Made by a program: the position numbers and the translations under genes
Shown: positions 1 to 9,079 of the stretch, in pieces
Layout of the letters: the number at the start of each line of letters is the position of its first letter
How positions within the stretch are numbered: position 1 is the stretch's first letter
Notes under the pieces: model-generated
The model's input: only the letters and a program-made list of their open reading frames with translations
Database searches by the model: none
What the model was told of the DNA's origin: nothing
Virus record (IMG/VR): IMGVR_UViG_3300031251_000017
Coordinates: 1-64,000 of that record
Source: a virus
Strand: one strand, 5' to 3'
Length of the DNA stretch: 64,000 nucleotides

Positions 1-246
1 AATAAACAATGGAATCAAATAGTTGGTCGATCGAGCGACCCCTCCCCCTCACCCACGGTCTTGCGACACGAACAGGCAGGCCGGGGGATAGGGGGGTCAA
101 TCTCTACAGTCCTGCGGGGCCTTGACCGCCGGCCCCACAATCAAGAGATTTTTTTCTGCCACGGCTTAAAATTCCGGCCCGACATAGGATCGAAGTCCTG
201 ACGGCTGAGGAATAAATCCCCCCGATAAACAATCCCGCGAGGGTTC
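1..246. other. Non-coding left flank
   Basis: No convincing gene is seen here. The stretch holds a short inverted repeat (GGTCG at 25-29 with CGACC at 36-40) and a second one (GGGGCC at 116-121 with GGCCCC at 131-136), followed after 12 nt by a T run at 149-155. It lies immediately upstream of the packaging genes, so a packaging (cos/pac) site or the leader of the late operon are reasonable guesses, but nothing in the sequence proves either. Confidence 0.4.
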
Positions 247-1032
247 GTGTTGAAGATCAAAACCCGGAAGATTGCCGGCTTGAAGCCGAGCGATCGAAAC
301 GCCCGCGTCCATTCGCCGGAACAGATCGAGCAGATCGCCGAGTCGATCGGAGAGTTCGGCTTCACGAACCCGATCCTCGTCACCCCGGAAGGGACGGTCG
401 TCGCCGGCCACGGTCGCCTCGAAGCGGCGAAGATGCTCGGCCTCGTATCGGTCCCGACGATCGAGATCGGCGCGGATTGGACGCCAGAGCAGATCAGGGC
501 CTATGTCCTCGCCGACAACCAGATCGCGGCGAACTCGTCGTGGGATCGGGATATGCTCGCGGCCGAACTCGGCGAATTGAGTGGCGACGGGATCGACCTC
601 TCGCTTCTCGGCTTCTCCGGGGCCGAAATAGACGATCTTCTCGCGCCCGATCCCGGTGAGGGTGAGGGCGAAGGAGACGGCGAGAAGGCTTACTCGCGCC
701 GGATCGAGGCCCCGATCTACACCCCGAAGGGCGACGCTCCGAAGCCGTGGGAGCTAACCGACGAGACGAAGACGCGCGAACTGAAAGCCGAGATACATGC
801 GGCCGACCTTCCCGGCGACGTTCGGGAGTTCCTCTTGACGGCGGCGGAACGGCACACGGTTTTCGATTTCCGCCGGATCGCCGACTTCTACGCTTCGGCC
901 GAGCCGGCGACGCAGCGGCTTATGGAACGCTCGGCGCTCGTCATCATCGACTTTAATCAGGCGATCGAGAACGGCTTCGTGAAATTGACGCAGCGCCTCG
1001 GCGATCTCGCGGCGAAAAGCCCGAAGCCATGA
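247..1032 (+). CDS. ParB/sulfiredoxin-fold protein next to terminase
   Basis: A 261-residue protein starting at GTG. Residues ~1-110 form a ParB N-terminal-like domain: PSDRNARVHS, then the nucleotide-binding signature VVAGHGRLEAAKMLG (about residues 51-65) and VLADNQIA (about 88-95). The C-terminal half is charged and unassigned. Phage ParB-like proteins of this kind occur fused to or beside DNA methylases and other base-modification enzymes, and some act as nucleases or adaptors. Its stop overlaps the start of the glycosyltransferase gene (ATGA), so the two are translationally coupled and probably act together. It is unlikely to be a segregation protein, since it has no visible centromere-binding HTH and no ParA partner. 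Confidence 0.75.
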   Translation: MLKIKTRKIAGLKPSDRNARVHSPEQIEQIAESIGEFGFTNPILVTPEGTVVAGHGRLEAAKMLGLVSVPTIEIGADWTPEQIRAYVLADNQIAANSSWDRDMLAAELGELSGDGIDLSLLGFSGAEIDDLLAPDPGEGEGEGDGEKAYSRRIEAPIYTPKGDAPKPWELTDETKTRELKAEIHAADLPGDVREFLLTAAERHTVFDFRRIADFYASAEPATQRLMERSALVIIDFNQAIENGFVKLTQRLGDLAAKSPKP

Positions 1033-1880
1033 GGGACGATTTCTGCGTCTTTATCCTCTCGCACGGCCGCGCGGGGAACATCTACACGCTCGATACGTTT
1101 CGCCGGTTCGGCTACACGGGCAAGGCTTACATCGTCATCGACGACGAGGACAAAAGCCGACACGAATATCTCGCGCGCTTCGGCGACGATGTGTTGATCT
1201 TCTCGAAGAAGGAGATCGCCGAGCGATTCGACGAGGGCGACAACTTCGATGACCGCCGTTCTGTCTTCTATGCTCGGAACGCTTGCTTCGATCTCGCGAA
1301 GAAGGTCGGCGTCCGCTACTTCATGCAGCTCGACGATGATTATACCGGGCTTTACTTCCGCTTCGACGACGCACAACGCTATGGCGTATGGCGCGCCGAG
1401 TGCCTCGACGAGATTCTCGACGAGTTGATCGCATACTTCGAGACGATCCCGGCTCTCTCTATCTGTATTTCGCAGGGAGGCGACCATATAGGCGGCGCTA
1501 CTGGATCCTTCGGCGACGTTATCTCGGCGAAGCGGAAGGCGATGAACACCTTCCTTTGCGACGTTGAGCGCCCATTCTCGTTTTTGGGTCGGATTAACGA
1601 AGACGTTTCGACCTATGCGGCGCGCGGGCGGGCCGGAGACTTGTTCCTGACGATCCCATCCGTTCAGGTCAACCAGAAGCAGACACAAACGAATTCCGGC
1701 GGAATGACCGAGCTTTATCTCGACGCCGGAACCTATGTGAAGTCCTTCTATTCGGTGATGTTCGCGCCTTCGTGCGTCAAAGTCTCCGAGATGGGAAGCT
1801 CGCACAGGCGAATTCACCACTCGATCGACTGGCCCTCGACGGCCGTCCAGATCGTCCATGAGAAGCACCGTAAAGCATGA
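1029..1880 (+). CDS. TET-associated-type glycosyltransferase (TAGT-like)
   Basis: A 283-residue protein resembling the TAGT glycosyltransferases that were predicted to add sugars to oxidised or hydroxymethylated bases in phage DNA. Seen: an N-terminal nucleotide-sugar half (CVFILSHGRAG, residues 6-16; VIDDEDKS, 36-43), YARNACFDLA (81-90) and the metal-binding acidic motif QLDDDYTGLYF (100-110). It lies between a ParB-like gene and the terminase small subunit with 4-nt overlaps on both sides, a context often seen for phage DNA-modification genes. No TET/JBP dioxygenase or hydroxymethyltransferase is visible in the window, so the acceptor base is unknown. Assignment rests on motif pattern, not alignment. 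Confidence 0.65.
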   Translation: MRDDFCVFILSHGRAGNIYTLDTFRRFGYTGKAYIVIDDEDKSRHEYLARFGDDVLIFSKKEIAERFDEGDNFDDRRSVFYARNACFDLAKKVGVRYFMQLDDDYTGLYFRFDDAQRYGVWRAECLDEILDELIAYFETIPALSICISQGGDHIGGATGSFGDVISAKRKAMNTFLCDVERPFSFLGRINEDVSTYAARGRAGDLFLTIPSVQVNQKQTQTNSGGMTELYLDAGTYVKSFYSVMFAPSCVKVSEMGSSHRRIHHSIDWPSTAVQIVHEKHRKA

Positions 1881-2317
1881 CCGAGAAGACAAAGGCGGGG
1901 CGCCCGGCGCACCAGCCGGAAGAAAAAGATCGGAAGCTCGTCTCGGCGATGGCGTCCTATGGGATTCCTCAAGACAAGATCGCGTCTGTGATCGGGATCG
2001 ACGAGAAGACGCTTCGCAAGCACTACGCCGACGAGATCGACACGGCCGAGGCGCGCGCGACGGCGGTCGTCGCGAAGACGCTTTATTCGATCGCGACTGA
2101 TCGGAACCACTCGAAGTGCGCGCCGGCCGCGATGTTCTGGCTCAAGTGCCGTGGTGGTTGGCGCGAGAAGGACGCGACCACGACCGACGACTTCGACTCG
2201 ATGCCGGTCCCGCCGCGCAATCTTGGCAAGAAGGAACAGGCCGAGCGCGATGCGGAGACGGCCGGCGTCGGGACCGATTGGGGCGACGACCTCACCCCTC
2301 CGGGGATGCTTAACTAA
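1877..2317 (+). CDS. terS: Terminase small subunit
   Basis: A 146-residue protein with an N-terminal helix-turn-helix (about residues 24-52: ASYGIPQDKIASVIGIDEKT) typical of DNA-recognition subunits of phage terminases. The middle contains CAPAAMFWLKCRGGWREK, also common in this family. The C-terminus is acidic and would contact the large subunit. It overlaps the glycosyltransferase gene by 4 nt and lies 2 nt before the large-subunit gene. Expected role: recognise the packaging site and load the motor. Confidence 0.8.
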   Translation: MTEKTKAGRPAHQPEEKDRKLVSAMASYGIPQDKIASVIGIDEKTLRKHYADEIDTAEARATAVVAKTLYSIATDRNHSKCAPAAMFWLKCRGGWREKDATTTDDFDSMPVPPRNLGKKEQAERDAETAGVGTDWGDDLTPPGMLN

Positions 2318-2319
2318 CG

Positions 2320-4008
2320 ATGTGGGACACCTCCTGCCTCGATTGGCAGCGTCGGATTCTCGAAGGCGAGTCGCTTGTCCCGAAGCTCCCGCTCTTTAAG
2401 GACGAAGCCGGGCGCGCGCTGCGCGTCTTCAAGCGTATGCACATGCCCGATGTTATCGGGACGCCGAGGAACGAAGACGCGGCTGGCCCTTGGCTGTTCC
2501 CGATCGTCGAAGCCATCTTCGGCTCTTACGATCCTTCGACGAACCGTCGAGAGATTTCCGAATTCTTCGTGCTTGTCCCGAAGAAGAACGGCAAGACCTC
2601 GACGAGCGCGGCGATCATGGTCGCAGCGCTGATCTTGAACCGTCGCCCACAAGGCGAATTCGTTCTCGTCGCACCGACAAAAGAGATCGCCGATATATCG
2701 TTCAATCAAGCGGCCGGGATTATCCGCTGCGACCCGGAATTGCAGAAGCTGTTCCACTTGCAGCAACACGTTCGACAGATCAAACACCGCCGAACCGGCG
2801 CGACGCTCAAAGTCAAAGCGGCAGACACGGACGTTATCACCGGCGGAAAGCAAGTCGGAACCTTAATCGACGAGCTGCATGTCCTCGGCGCGAAGAAGAA
2901 CGCCTCGCAAGTCCTTCTGGAGCTGCGCGGATCGCTCGCCGCGCGCCCCGATGGTTTCTTGATAACGATCACGACGCAATCGAAGGAACCGCCGCAGGGC
3001 GTCTTTAAGACAGAACTTGCGAAGGCTCGCGCGGTGCGCGACGGCGAAATGAAATTGCCGCTCTTGCCGGTCCTTTACGAACTGCCGCCCGAGATCGCAA
3101 AAGACAACGGGTGGAAGAACCCGAACATCTGGCACCTGATCAATCCGAACCTCGGACGATCGGTCGATGTCGCGTTCCTTGAGCGAGAAGTTCAGACCGC
3201 CGAGACGCAAGGCAAAGAGCAACTGGCGCTGATCGCGTCGCAGCACTTTAACGTCGAAGTCGGTCTATCGCTCCACATGGATCGATGGGGCGGCACGGAC
3301 TTTTGGGAAGACGCAACCGAGCCGGGCCTCTCGCTCGAAGACATTATGTCGCGTTGCGACGTAGTGACGTGCGGCGTGGACGGCGGCGGTAATGATGACC
3401 TTTACGGCTTCTGCGTGATCGGCCGCGAGCGAAGCACGGAAGACGTTCGCTTCCGCCGCTGGCTCGTCTGGAACCACACTTGGGTCTCGAAGGCCGGCGC
3501 CGACAAGCGGAAGTCGGAGAACGCGAAATATGCCGACTTCGTGAAGGCCGGCGAATTGACGATCGTCGATAACCTCGATGAGGCCGAGATCGCAATCGCG
3601 GACATTGTGGAGCGGCTCGATCGAGAGGGTCTTCTTCCCGACGACGCGATCGGGATCGACCAGATCGGGACGAAAATCCTGACCGACAAGCTCGAATGTA
3701 TCGGGATCGGCAAGGAACGCCTCGCGGCGGTTCAGCAAGGGTTCCGAATGAACGGCGTCATCATCGACGTTGAGCGCCGACTCGAAAGCAAGACGCTGAT
3801 TCACGGCGGTCAAGCGATTATGGCGTGGGCGGTCGGGAACGCGAAGGTCGAAACGCGGGGGAACGCGGTCCTGATAACGAAACAGATCAGCGGCCGCGCG
3901 AAAATCGACCCGCTTATGGCTCTACTCGATGCCGCGACCCTTATGGGCAACCACCCCGAAGCGACCGGGCGGTCGTTTTGGGACACCGACGAGGAAATCA
4001 CGGCATGA
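2320..4008 (+). CDS. terL: Terminase large subunit
   Basis: A 562-residue packaging motor, the usual length for the HK97-type TerL family. The ATPase domain shows the atypical Walker A VPKKNGKTS (86-94) and Walker B LIDELH (181-186). The C-terminal RNase H-like nuclease starts with CGVDGGGNDDLYGF (350-363; D353 is a likely metal ligand) and has further acidic residues near GIDQIGT. It pumps DNA into proheads and cuts it at the ends of packaging. The stop overlaps the portal start by 4 nt. Confidence 0.95.
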   Translation: MWDTSCLDWQRRILEGESLVPKLPLFKDEAGRALRVFKRMHMPDVIGTPRNEDAAGPWLFPIVEAIFGSYDPSTNRREISEFFVLVPKKNGKTSTSAAIMVAALILNRRPQGEFVLVAPTKEIADISFNQAAGIIRCDPELQKLFHLQQHVRQIKHRRTGATLKVKAADTDVITGGKQVGTLIDELHVLGAKKNASQVLLELRGSLAARPDGFLITITTQSKEPPQGVFKTELAKARAVRDGEMKLPLLPVLYELPPEIAKDNGWKNPNIWHLINPNLGRSVDVAFLEREVQTAETQGKEQLALIASQHFNVEVGLSLHMDRWGGTDFWEDATEPGLSLEDIMSRCDVVTCGVDGGGNDDLYGFCVIGRERSTEDVRFRRWLVWNHTWVSKAGADKRKSENAKYADFVKAGELTIVDNLDEAEIAIADIVERLDREGLLPDDAIGIDQIGTKILTDKLECIGIGKERLAAVQQGFRMNGVIIDVERRLESKTLIHGGQAIMAWAVGNAKVETRGNAVLITKQISGRAKIDPLMALLDAATLMGNHPEATGRSFWDTDEEITA

Positions 4009-5468
4009 GTCTTTTTTCGTGGTTGAAAGGCTCTCCGAAAGCCGCGCCGGCGCCCGAGCCGCAGGTCTCGCAGCCGCAGAACATGGTCTTCGAGGAAGCC
4101 TTTTGGCGCGATCTCGCCATCGGGGCGAAGACAACGGCCGGCGAGACGGTAAGCTGGACGACATCGCTCTCGAATCCGGCCGCGCTTCGTTGCGGTCTCG
4201 TCATTGCGGACGGCATTTCGACGGTTCCGCTCAAATTGATGCGGAAAGACCCAAAGACCGGGCGTCGATCGGAAGCGACCGATCATCCGCTCTACTGGCT
4301 TTTTGCGCGCGCGCCGTCGCCGTTCCAGAACTCGCAAGAATTCCGCGAGTCGATGGCGCTGCATTGCGTCTTTACCGGGAACGCCTATGCGTTCATCAAC
4401 CGAGTCGGCGGGAAGGTTCGGGAGCTTCTCCTGATCCCGCCTCACGCCGTTTCTGTTGAGCAGAAGGCCGACTATTCGGTCGTCTATTCGGTGACGGGGA
4501 TCGACGGCAAGGTCGAGGAATTCCCGGCCGAAACGATTTGGCATCTTCGCGGGCCTTCGTGGAACGGTTTTACCGGTATCGACACGATCTTCCATCTTCG
4601 GAACGCGATTGGACTCGCGATGGCGACCGAGCGCGCGCACGCCGCGCGCTTTGTTAACGGAATCCAGACGACCGGCGTTTATACGGTGAAGACGCGCCTC
4701 GACGATGCTGGCTATAAGCGCCTCGCGGCGTGGGTAAAGTCGCATTTCATCGGCGGGGCGAACTCCGGCAAGCCGATCATCCTCGATAACGACGCGAGCT
4801 TCTCGCCGACAGATATGACCGGAGTCGACGCCGAGCATGTTGCGACGCGCGAGCATCAGATCGAGGAAATCTGCACCGGCTTTGGCGTTAAGCCGATTAT
4901 GATCGGCCACGCCGACAAGTCAGCGACCTATGCGTCGGCCGAACAGATGTTCTTGGCTCACGCGGTCCATACGATTCGCCCTTGGCACCGGAGGATCGAG
5001 AACTCGCTCGAAGCCGCGCTTCTCTCGATCGACGAGGCGAAGCAGGGTTATTATTTTAAGTTCTTCGACACCGAACTCCTTCGCACCGACGCGACGACGC
5101 GCGCGACCTATCTCCGACAGATGGTCGAGATCGGCCTCACGCCGAACCAAGTCTGCGAATTCGAGGATATGGACGGATTCCCCGAGGGCGACGTTCACTT
5201 CCGCCCGGCGAACCTTGTCCCGATCACGAAGGAAACGAACAACCCGCCCGCACCGGCCGCAAAGCCGGCTGCGGACCCGAACGCGCCGCCGGAAAGCCAG
5301 CCGGCTTCGCCCGATCAGACGGCCGCGAACGTCTTCCGCGTCAACGTTGGTCGAATCCTCTCTGCGCACAACGAAAACCTGATCCGCGACGCTTCCGGCA
5401 AGCTCTCCGAAGTCTTGTCGAAGCTCGACGCGCAGCAACCAGAAGAACCCGACGAGGGGGCGCAATGA
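4005..5468 (+). CDS. Portal protein (HK97 family)
   Basis: A 487-residue portal subunit that would form the dodecameric DNA gate at one capsid vertex. The start chosen is the ATG overlapping the terminase stop (MSLFSWLKGS), because upstream in-frame codons lie inside the terminase gene. Family features seen: AALRCGLVIADGISTVPLKL near residue 55, HPLYWLFARAP, IWHLRG and GFGVKPIMIG. The C-terminal ~80 residues are rich in Pro and Ala, then helical. The stop overlaps the protease gene by 4 nt. Confidence 0.92.
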   Translation: MSLFSWLKGSPKAAPAPEPQVSQPQNMVFEEAFWRDLAIGAKTTAGETVSWTTSLSNPAALRCGLVIADGISTVPLKLMRKDPKTGRRSEATDHPLYWLFARAPSPFQNSQEFRESMALHCVFTGNAYAFINRVGGKVRELLLIPPHAVSVEQKADYSVVYSVTGIDGKVEEFPAETIWHLRGPSWNGFTGIDTIFHLRNAIGLAMATERAHAARFVNGIQTTGVYTVKTRLDDAGYKRLAAWVKSHFIGGANSGKPIILDNDASFSPTDMTGVDAEHVATREHQIEEICTGFGVKPIMIGHADKSATYASAEQMFLAHAVHTIRPWHRRIENSLEAALLSIDEAKQGYYFKFFDTELLRTDATTRATYLRQMVEIGLTPNQVCEFEDMDGFPEGDVHFRPANLVPITKETNNPPAPAAKPAADPNAPPESQPASPDQTAANVFRVNVGRILSAHNENLIRDASGKLSEVLSKLDAQQPEEPDEGAQ

Positions 5469-6361
5469 AGAATCTTAAGCCGATGTTTTTTGATCTCGCC
5501 AAGTTCGGCGAGCCGATCAAGTGCGAGAAGTCGAAGGAGCCTTCGCGCCTCGCGCTCTCGACCGACACGGAATCCCCCGAGCTTATGATTTACGGCGACA
5601 TCGGCGGCTGGTGGGACGGCCCCGACACGCTCGAAGTCGTCAAGGAACTCGCTTCGATCAGCGCCGACGAGATCAGCGTGCGGATCAACTCTCCGGGTGG
5701 GTCGGTCTTCGATGGCGTCGCGATCTATAATGCGCTCGCGATCCATTCCGCGAAGGTTAACGTGAAGATCGAGGGCGCGGCTTGTTCGATCGCCTCCGTG
5801 ATCGCGATGGCCGGCGACGAGATTTCGATCGGCGCTGCCGCCGACATGATGATCCACAAGCCTTGGTCCTATGTCCAAGGCGACGCGGAAGCGATGCGGA
5901 AAGAAGCCGAGATTCTCGACATGCTCGAAGGCGGTCTCGTCGATATTTACGCCGCCCGCACCGGGAACGATCCGAAGGAGATCGGGAAGATGCTCGCCGC
6001 CGAAACTTGGTTTCGCGGTCAGGCTGCGGTCGACGCCGGCTTCGCCGATGTCTGCGTTCCAGCGAAGAAGAAGGCGCAAGCCGCGCGCTCGCAGATTTAC
6101 GCGCTTTTCAAAAATGCGCCGGCTGAACTTGCCGCGCTGGCCGACGACGACGACATCCCCGGCGTTCGTCAATTCGAACAGTTTCTTCGCAACGCGATCG
6201 GCATGAGCGCCGACCATGCGAAGGCCGTGGCTTCGGCTGCAAAGAAATTCGCACCGGTGCGAGAGGCGCCGGCGATAGCAGATCGCGACGATCCTGCGCC
6301 CACTGTGGATGCAAGCGACCTATGGAAGCTCGCGAACCACATTCGCAAATTGAGCAAGTAA
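5465..6361 (+). CDS. ClpP-like prohead protease
   Basis: A 298-residue S14-family (ClpP-fold) maturation protease. Seen: the substrate-groove motif RINSPGGSVFDGVAIYN (73-89), the catalytic serine in GAACSIASVIAMAG (S108) and the catalytic histidine in MMIHKPW (H131). The C-terminal ~100 residues are extra relative to ClpP and may act as scaffold. It sits between portal and major capsid genes, the standard HK97-like order, and is expected to trim scaffold or the capsid N-terminus during head maturation. Confidence 0.9.
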   Translation: MKNLKPMFFDLAKFGEPIKCEKSKEPSRLALSTDTESPELMIYGDIGGWWDGPDTLEVVKELASISADEISVRINSPGGSVFDGVAIYNALAIHSAKVNVKIEGAACSIASVIAMAGDEISIGAAADMMIHKPWSYVQGDAEAMRKEAEILDMLEGGLVDIYAARTGNDPKEIGKMLAAETWFRGQAAVDAGFADVCVPAKKKAQAARSQIYALFKNAPAELAALADDDDIPGVRQFEQFLRNAIGMSADHAKAVASAAKKFAPVREAPAIADRDDPAPTVDASDLWKLANHIRKLSK

Positions 6362-6372
6362 GGAGCCATAAG

Positions 6373-7611
6373 ATGGCCGACGAAATTGACAACCCCGTCA
6401 AAGGGGTGATGGTCGCCTTCGAGGAATTCAAGGCGGCGAACGACGAGAACCTTCGCAAGCGCGATGTCGTCATCGAGGAAAAGGTCGCTCGGATTAACAA
6501 CACCCTCGACCGCTTCGAGGATATGAACAAGAAGCTCGTCGACTCCGAGAATGCCACGAAGGCGCTTCAGGAGAATTTTGATCGCCTTGAGACGGTGCTG
6601 AACCGTAAGGCGTTCAATAAGGGTGGCGATCTCCCCGAGGCGACGAAGGATGAAGCGGAATATCGCGACGCCTTCCGCCGCGCGATCCGCAAGCCCGAAG
6701 GCGAGCGCCGTCCCGAGGACTCCGCGCTTCTTCACAAGCGCAAGGCCGCGCTCATCAAGGGCGACGACACCGCTGCGGGCTATCTGCTGGCCCCGGCCGA
6801 GATGGAAGCCGCGATCATCAAGGATGTGGTCGAGATTTCCCCGATCCGTGGTCTCGCGTCGGTTCGCGCGATCGGTTCGGCGACCCTCAAGATGCCGAAG
6901 CGCACCGGCACGGCCGGCGCTGCGACGCGCGTCGGCGAACAGACGACTCGCGCAAACACGGGCGATCCGGCTTATGGCATGATCGAGATTCCGGCGCCGG
7001 AAATGTTCGCTCGCGCGGAGATTTCGGCCCAGATGATCGAGGACTCGGCCTATGACCTCGAAAAGGAGCTTCGCGGCGAATTCGCCGAGCAGTTCGCCCT
7101 CAAGGAAGGCATCGAGTTCGTTTCCGGCACCGGCGTAAACAATCAGGCCGAGGGTCTTCTGACGAACTCGGGCGTCGGTTCGGTTGCGGCCGGCTCGACC
7201 ACGAACATCACGGCCGATGGTCTGATCGCGCTCTACTATGCGCCGAAGACCGTCTATCTCGCGGGTTCGTCCTTCATCCTCAATCGCGCTTCGATCCGCG
7301 AGGTTCGTAAGCTCAAGGATGGTGAGGGTGGCTACCTGTGGACGCCGGGAATTCCGGGCGCTGTTCCGAATACGATCCTCGGCGCGGGTTACACCGAAGT
7401 CCCGGCGATGCCGGACATCGCTTCGGGCGCTTTCCCGGTCATGTTCGGCAACTATGCGCGCGGCTATGTGATCGTCGATCGCGTCGCCATTCAGGTGCAG
7501 GTCGACTACATCACCGGCGCCGACTCCGGCATCGTCGTGTTCCGCGCTCGCAAGCGCGTCGGCGGCGGCGTTCGTCAGGCGGATTGCCTCAAGAAGCTGG
7601 TCATCTCGTAA
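6373..7611 (+). CDS. Major capsid protein (HK97 fold)
   Basis: A 412-residue major head protein. The start at 6373 is chosen because AGGAG at 6361-6365 is correctly spaced; the frame also has an earlier ATG without such a site. Residues ~1-105 are highly charged and helical (a delta/scaffold domain, probably removed by the protease). The mature part begins near AAGYLLAPAEMEAAI and shows family features such as SPIRGLASVRAIG, PKRTGTAGA, ELRGEFAEQFALKEGIEFVSGTG (written here only as landmarks) and a C-terminal VDRVAIQVQVDY. Expressed with the preceding head operon and followed by a terminator-like hairpin. Confidence 0.9.
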   Translation: MADEIDNPVKGVMVAFEEFKAANDENLRKRDVVIEEKVARINNTLDRFEDMNKKLVDSENATKALQENFDRLETVLNRKAFNKGGDLPEATKDEAEYRDAFRRAIRKPEGERRPEDSALLHKRKAALIKGDDTAAGYLLAPAEMEAAIIKDVVEISPIRGLASVRAIGSATLKMPKRTGTAGAATRVGEQTTRANTGDPAYGMIEIPAPEMFARAEISAQMIEDSAYDLEKELRGEFAEQFALKEGIEFVSGTGVNNQAEGLLTNSGVGSVAAGSTTNITADGLIALYYAPKTVYLAGSSFILNRASIREVRKLKDGEGGYLWTPGIPGAVPNTILGAGYTEVPAMPDIASGAFPVMFGNYARGYVIVDRVAIQVQVDYITGADSGIVVFRARKRVGGGVRQADCLKKLVIS

Positions 7612-7628
7612 GAGCCACCCGATAAGCG

Positions 7629-7656
7629 ACGGCGCGCGCGCGACGCGCGCCGTTTT
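7629..7656 (+). terminator. Rho-independent terminator after the capsid gene
   Basis: A GC-rich stem (ACGGCGCGC at 7629-7637 with GCGCGCCGT at 7645-7653) is followed by TTTT. It lies 17 nt after the capsid stop and probably lowers expression of downstream genes relative to the capsid. Confidence 0.7.
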
Positions 7657-7688
7657 CCCCGTCCTTCAAATTCAAAAAGGAGTGGAAG

Positions 7689-8117
7689 ATGGCCTTCCGC
7701 GATCTTCACCACAATATCCATGTCGCGCGCGGCATTTCGCCCGCCGCCGCGACGACCGACAACACCGCGTGGGTGTCGCAGATCGTCGACACGCAGGGTT
7801 ACGACTCGGTCGAGTTCCTCGCGCTGATCGGCAATCTCGCCGACGCCGATGCGACCTTCGCGGTCCTCGTCGAAGACGGCAACGCTGCGAACCTCTCGGA
7901 CGCCGCGACTGTCGCCTCGAAGTTCCTTCTCGGCGGCACCGCGAACGCGAATTTCGTCTTCTCTGACGACGATAAGGTTCGCAAGATCGGCTATATCGGC
8001 GACAAGCGTTATGTTCGCGTGACGATCACCCCCGCGAACAACACCGGCAACGCCTTTGTGGCCGGCGTGTGGGTGCTTGGCCATCCCCGCTCGATGCCGA
8101 CCCCGAACGTCCCGTAA
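7689..8117 (+). CDS. Putative head decoration or auxiliary head protein
   Basis: A 142-residue protein of unrecognised family. It starts at an ATG preceded by AAGGAG at 7675-7680 and lies between two terminator-like hairpins directly after the capsid gene. The sequence is beta-rich, with alternating hydrophobics, no Cys and a Pro-rich C-terminus (HPRSMPTPNVP). Position, compactness and its own strong ribosome-binding site suggest an abundant capsid-surface protein, but that is an inference from context. Confidence 0.5.
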   Translation: MAFRDLHHNIHVARGISPAAATTDNTAWVSQIVDTQGYDSVEFLALIGNLADADATFAVLVEDGNAANLSDAATVASKFLLGGTANANFVFSDDDKVRKIGYIGDKRYVRVTITPANNTGNAFVAGVWVLGHPRSMPTPNVP

Positions 8118-8132
8118 GGGCAGACTGATAAC

Positions 8133-8161
8133 GCCCCGGCGGGTCTTCCGCCGGGGCTTTT
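8133..8161 (+). terminator. Rho-independent terminator
   Basis: A perfect 10-bp stem (GCCCCGGCGG at 8133-8142, CCGCCGGGGC at 8148-8157) with a 5-nt loop is followed by TTTT. It directly follows the 142-residue head protein gene. Confidence 0.85.
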
Positions 8162-8175
8162 CATAGGGGAACGCA

Positions 8176-8637
8176 ATGCGCGGCACCGTTTTGAGAGATT
8201 TCCACTATTCGCACGACGGTATTCGGTCGGAGCGACTTCTTGCGGGCGACGAGCATGTCTTCCGCCCCGAGCTATTCGACGGCCTTGTCCGAGACGGCCT
8301 CATCAAGGCCCCGAAGGTCGAAAAATCCCGCAAGGGATCGCCGGAACCGGCCCCCGTATCGACGAAAGAGGTCGAGGGCGACAATCCTCCCTCTAAACCG
8401 GAAACGCCCACCAGCGACGCCCCTGCGGGGGAAGGAAGCGAGGAAGTCGTGACCGATCCGCTCGACACTCTCGCCGCGCTCGAAGAAGTCGAGGACGCGG
8501 GAGACGAGAATCCGCTCGTCGTGCGGCATGTCTCGCGCGGCAAGTATGACGTTTTCCGGGGTTCTGTGAGGATCACGAACGATCTCACAACCAAGGAAGA
8601 AGCCGAGGCGAAGCGAGCCGCGCTGGCCGGCGCCTAA
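8176..8637 (+). CDS. Hypothetical phage protein in the head region
   Basis: A 153-residue protein with three parts: an N-terminal segment (~1-55, FHYSHDGIRSERLLAGDEHVF region), a low-complexity Pro/Glu/Ser linker (~60-115) and a compact C-terminal motif (residues ~118-150: VVRHVSRGKYDVF then LTTKEEAEAKR). Similar N-terminal segments occur in short proteins near phage capsid genes, and the C-terminal motif looks like a small stand-alone beta-alpha unit. Function is unknown. Confidence 0.55.
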   Translation: MRGTVLRDFHYSHDGIRSERLLAGDEHVFRPELFDGLVRDGLIKAPKVEKSRKGSPEPAPVSTKEVEGDNPPSKPETPTSDAPAGEGSEEVVTDPLDTLAALEEVEDAGDENPLVVRHVSRGKYDVFRGSVRITNDLTTKEEAEAKRAALAGA

Positions 8638-8667
8638 TCAAAAACCAAGTGAAAAAGGAGCCGGGCA

Positions 8668-9075
8668 ATGGCTGATGGAACTTATCAGACGAAAGTCTAC
8701 ACGAAACAGGGCGGCGACGAACTTCATGTCGCGGCCGGCGGCAAGATCCAGCACGAAGGACAGGTCTCGGTCACGCAGTCGACCTCGATCGCCACCGCCG
8801 TCACCGCTAACGCGCTGTCGGGCCAGATCACGACCGTCTCGCAGACGATCGCGGCCGGCGCCGAAGCGACCTTCGTCGTCAATAACTCGCTTGTGGAAGC
8901 CACGGACGTTGTGGTCGTCTGCATCGCGACCCACACTTCCGCCGGCAACTTCGAGGCGTCTGTTCGCGCGGTCGCGGCGGGTCAGTTCACGATCCAGTTG
9001 ACGAACCTCGACGCGTCGGTCGCCGGCAATAACGTGCTGGTGCTCAACTTCCACGTCATCAAAACGAAGGCTTAA
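8668..9075 (+). CDS. Hypothetical virion protein, beta-rich
   Basis: A 135-residue protein with AAGGAG upstream (8655-8660). It is rich in Thr, Val and Ala, with N-terminal GGDELHVAAGGKIQ and alternating hydrophobics throughout, ending in LNFHVIKTKA. This resembles small beta-sandwich head-fibre or decoration proteins, but no family was recognised. It is 4 nt from the next gene. Confidence 0.5.
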   Translation: MADGTYQTKVYTKQGGDELHVAAGGKIQHEGQVSVTQSTSIATAVTANALSGQITTVSQTIAAGAEATFVVNNSLVEATDVVVVCIATHTSAGNFEASVRAVAAGQFTIQLTNLDASVAGNNVLVLNFHVIKTKA

Positions 9076-9079
9076 TCGA

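Noticed and set aside
116-155. Terminator at the left edge
   Set aside because: The stem is only 6 bp and is separated from the T run by 12 nt, which does not fit a standard rho-independent terminator.
1029-1880. Search for a TET/JBP dioxygenase near the TAGT-like gene
   Set aside because: No HxD...H dioxygenase pattern was seen in the neighbouring or other frames of the window.
957-1892. A 311-codon open frame on the minus strand opposite the glycosyltransferase gene
   Set aside because: It is a mirror frame caused by high GC and codon bias; its translation is rich in Arg/Asp/Val without any domain, and the + frame has clear motifs and coupled neighbours.
3810-4910. A 366-codon minus-strand frame over the terminase/portal junction
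   Set aside because: Shadow of two well-supported + strand genes; no ribosome-binding site and no recognisable domain.
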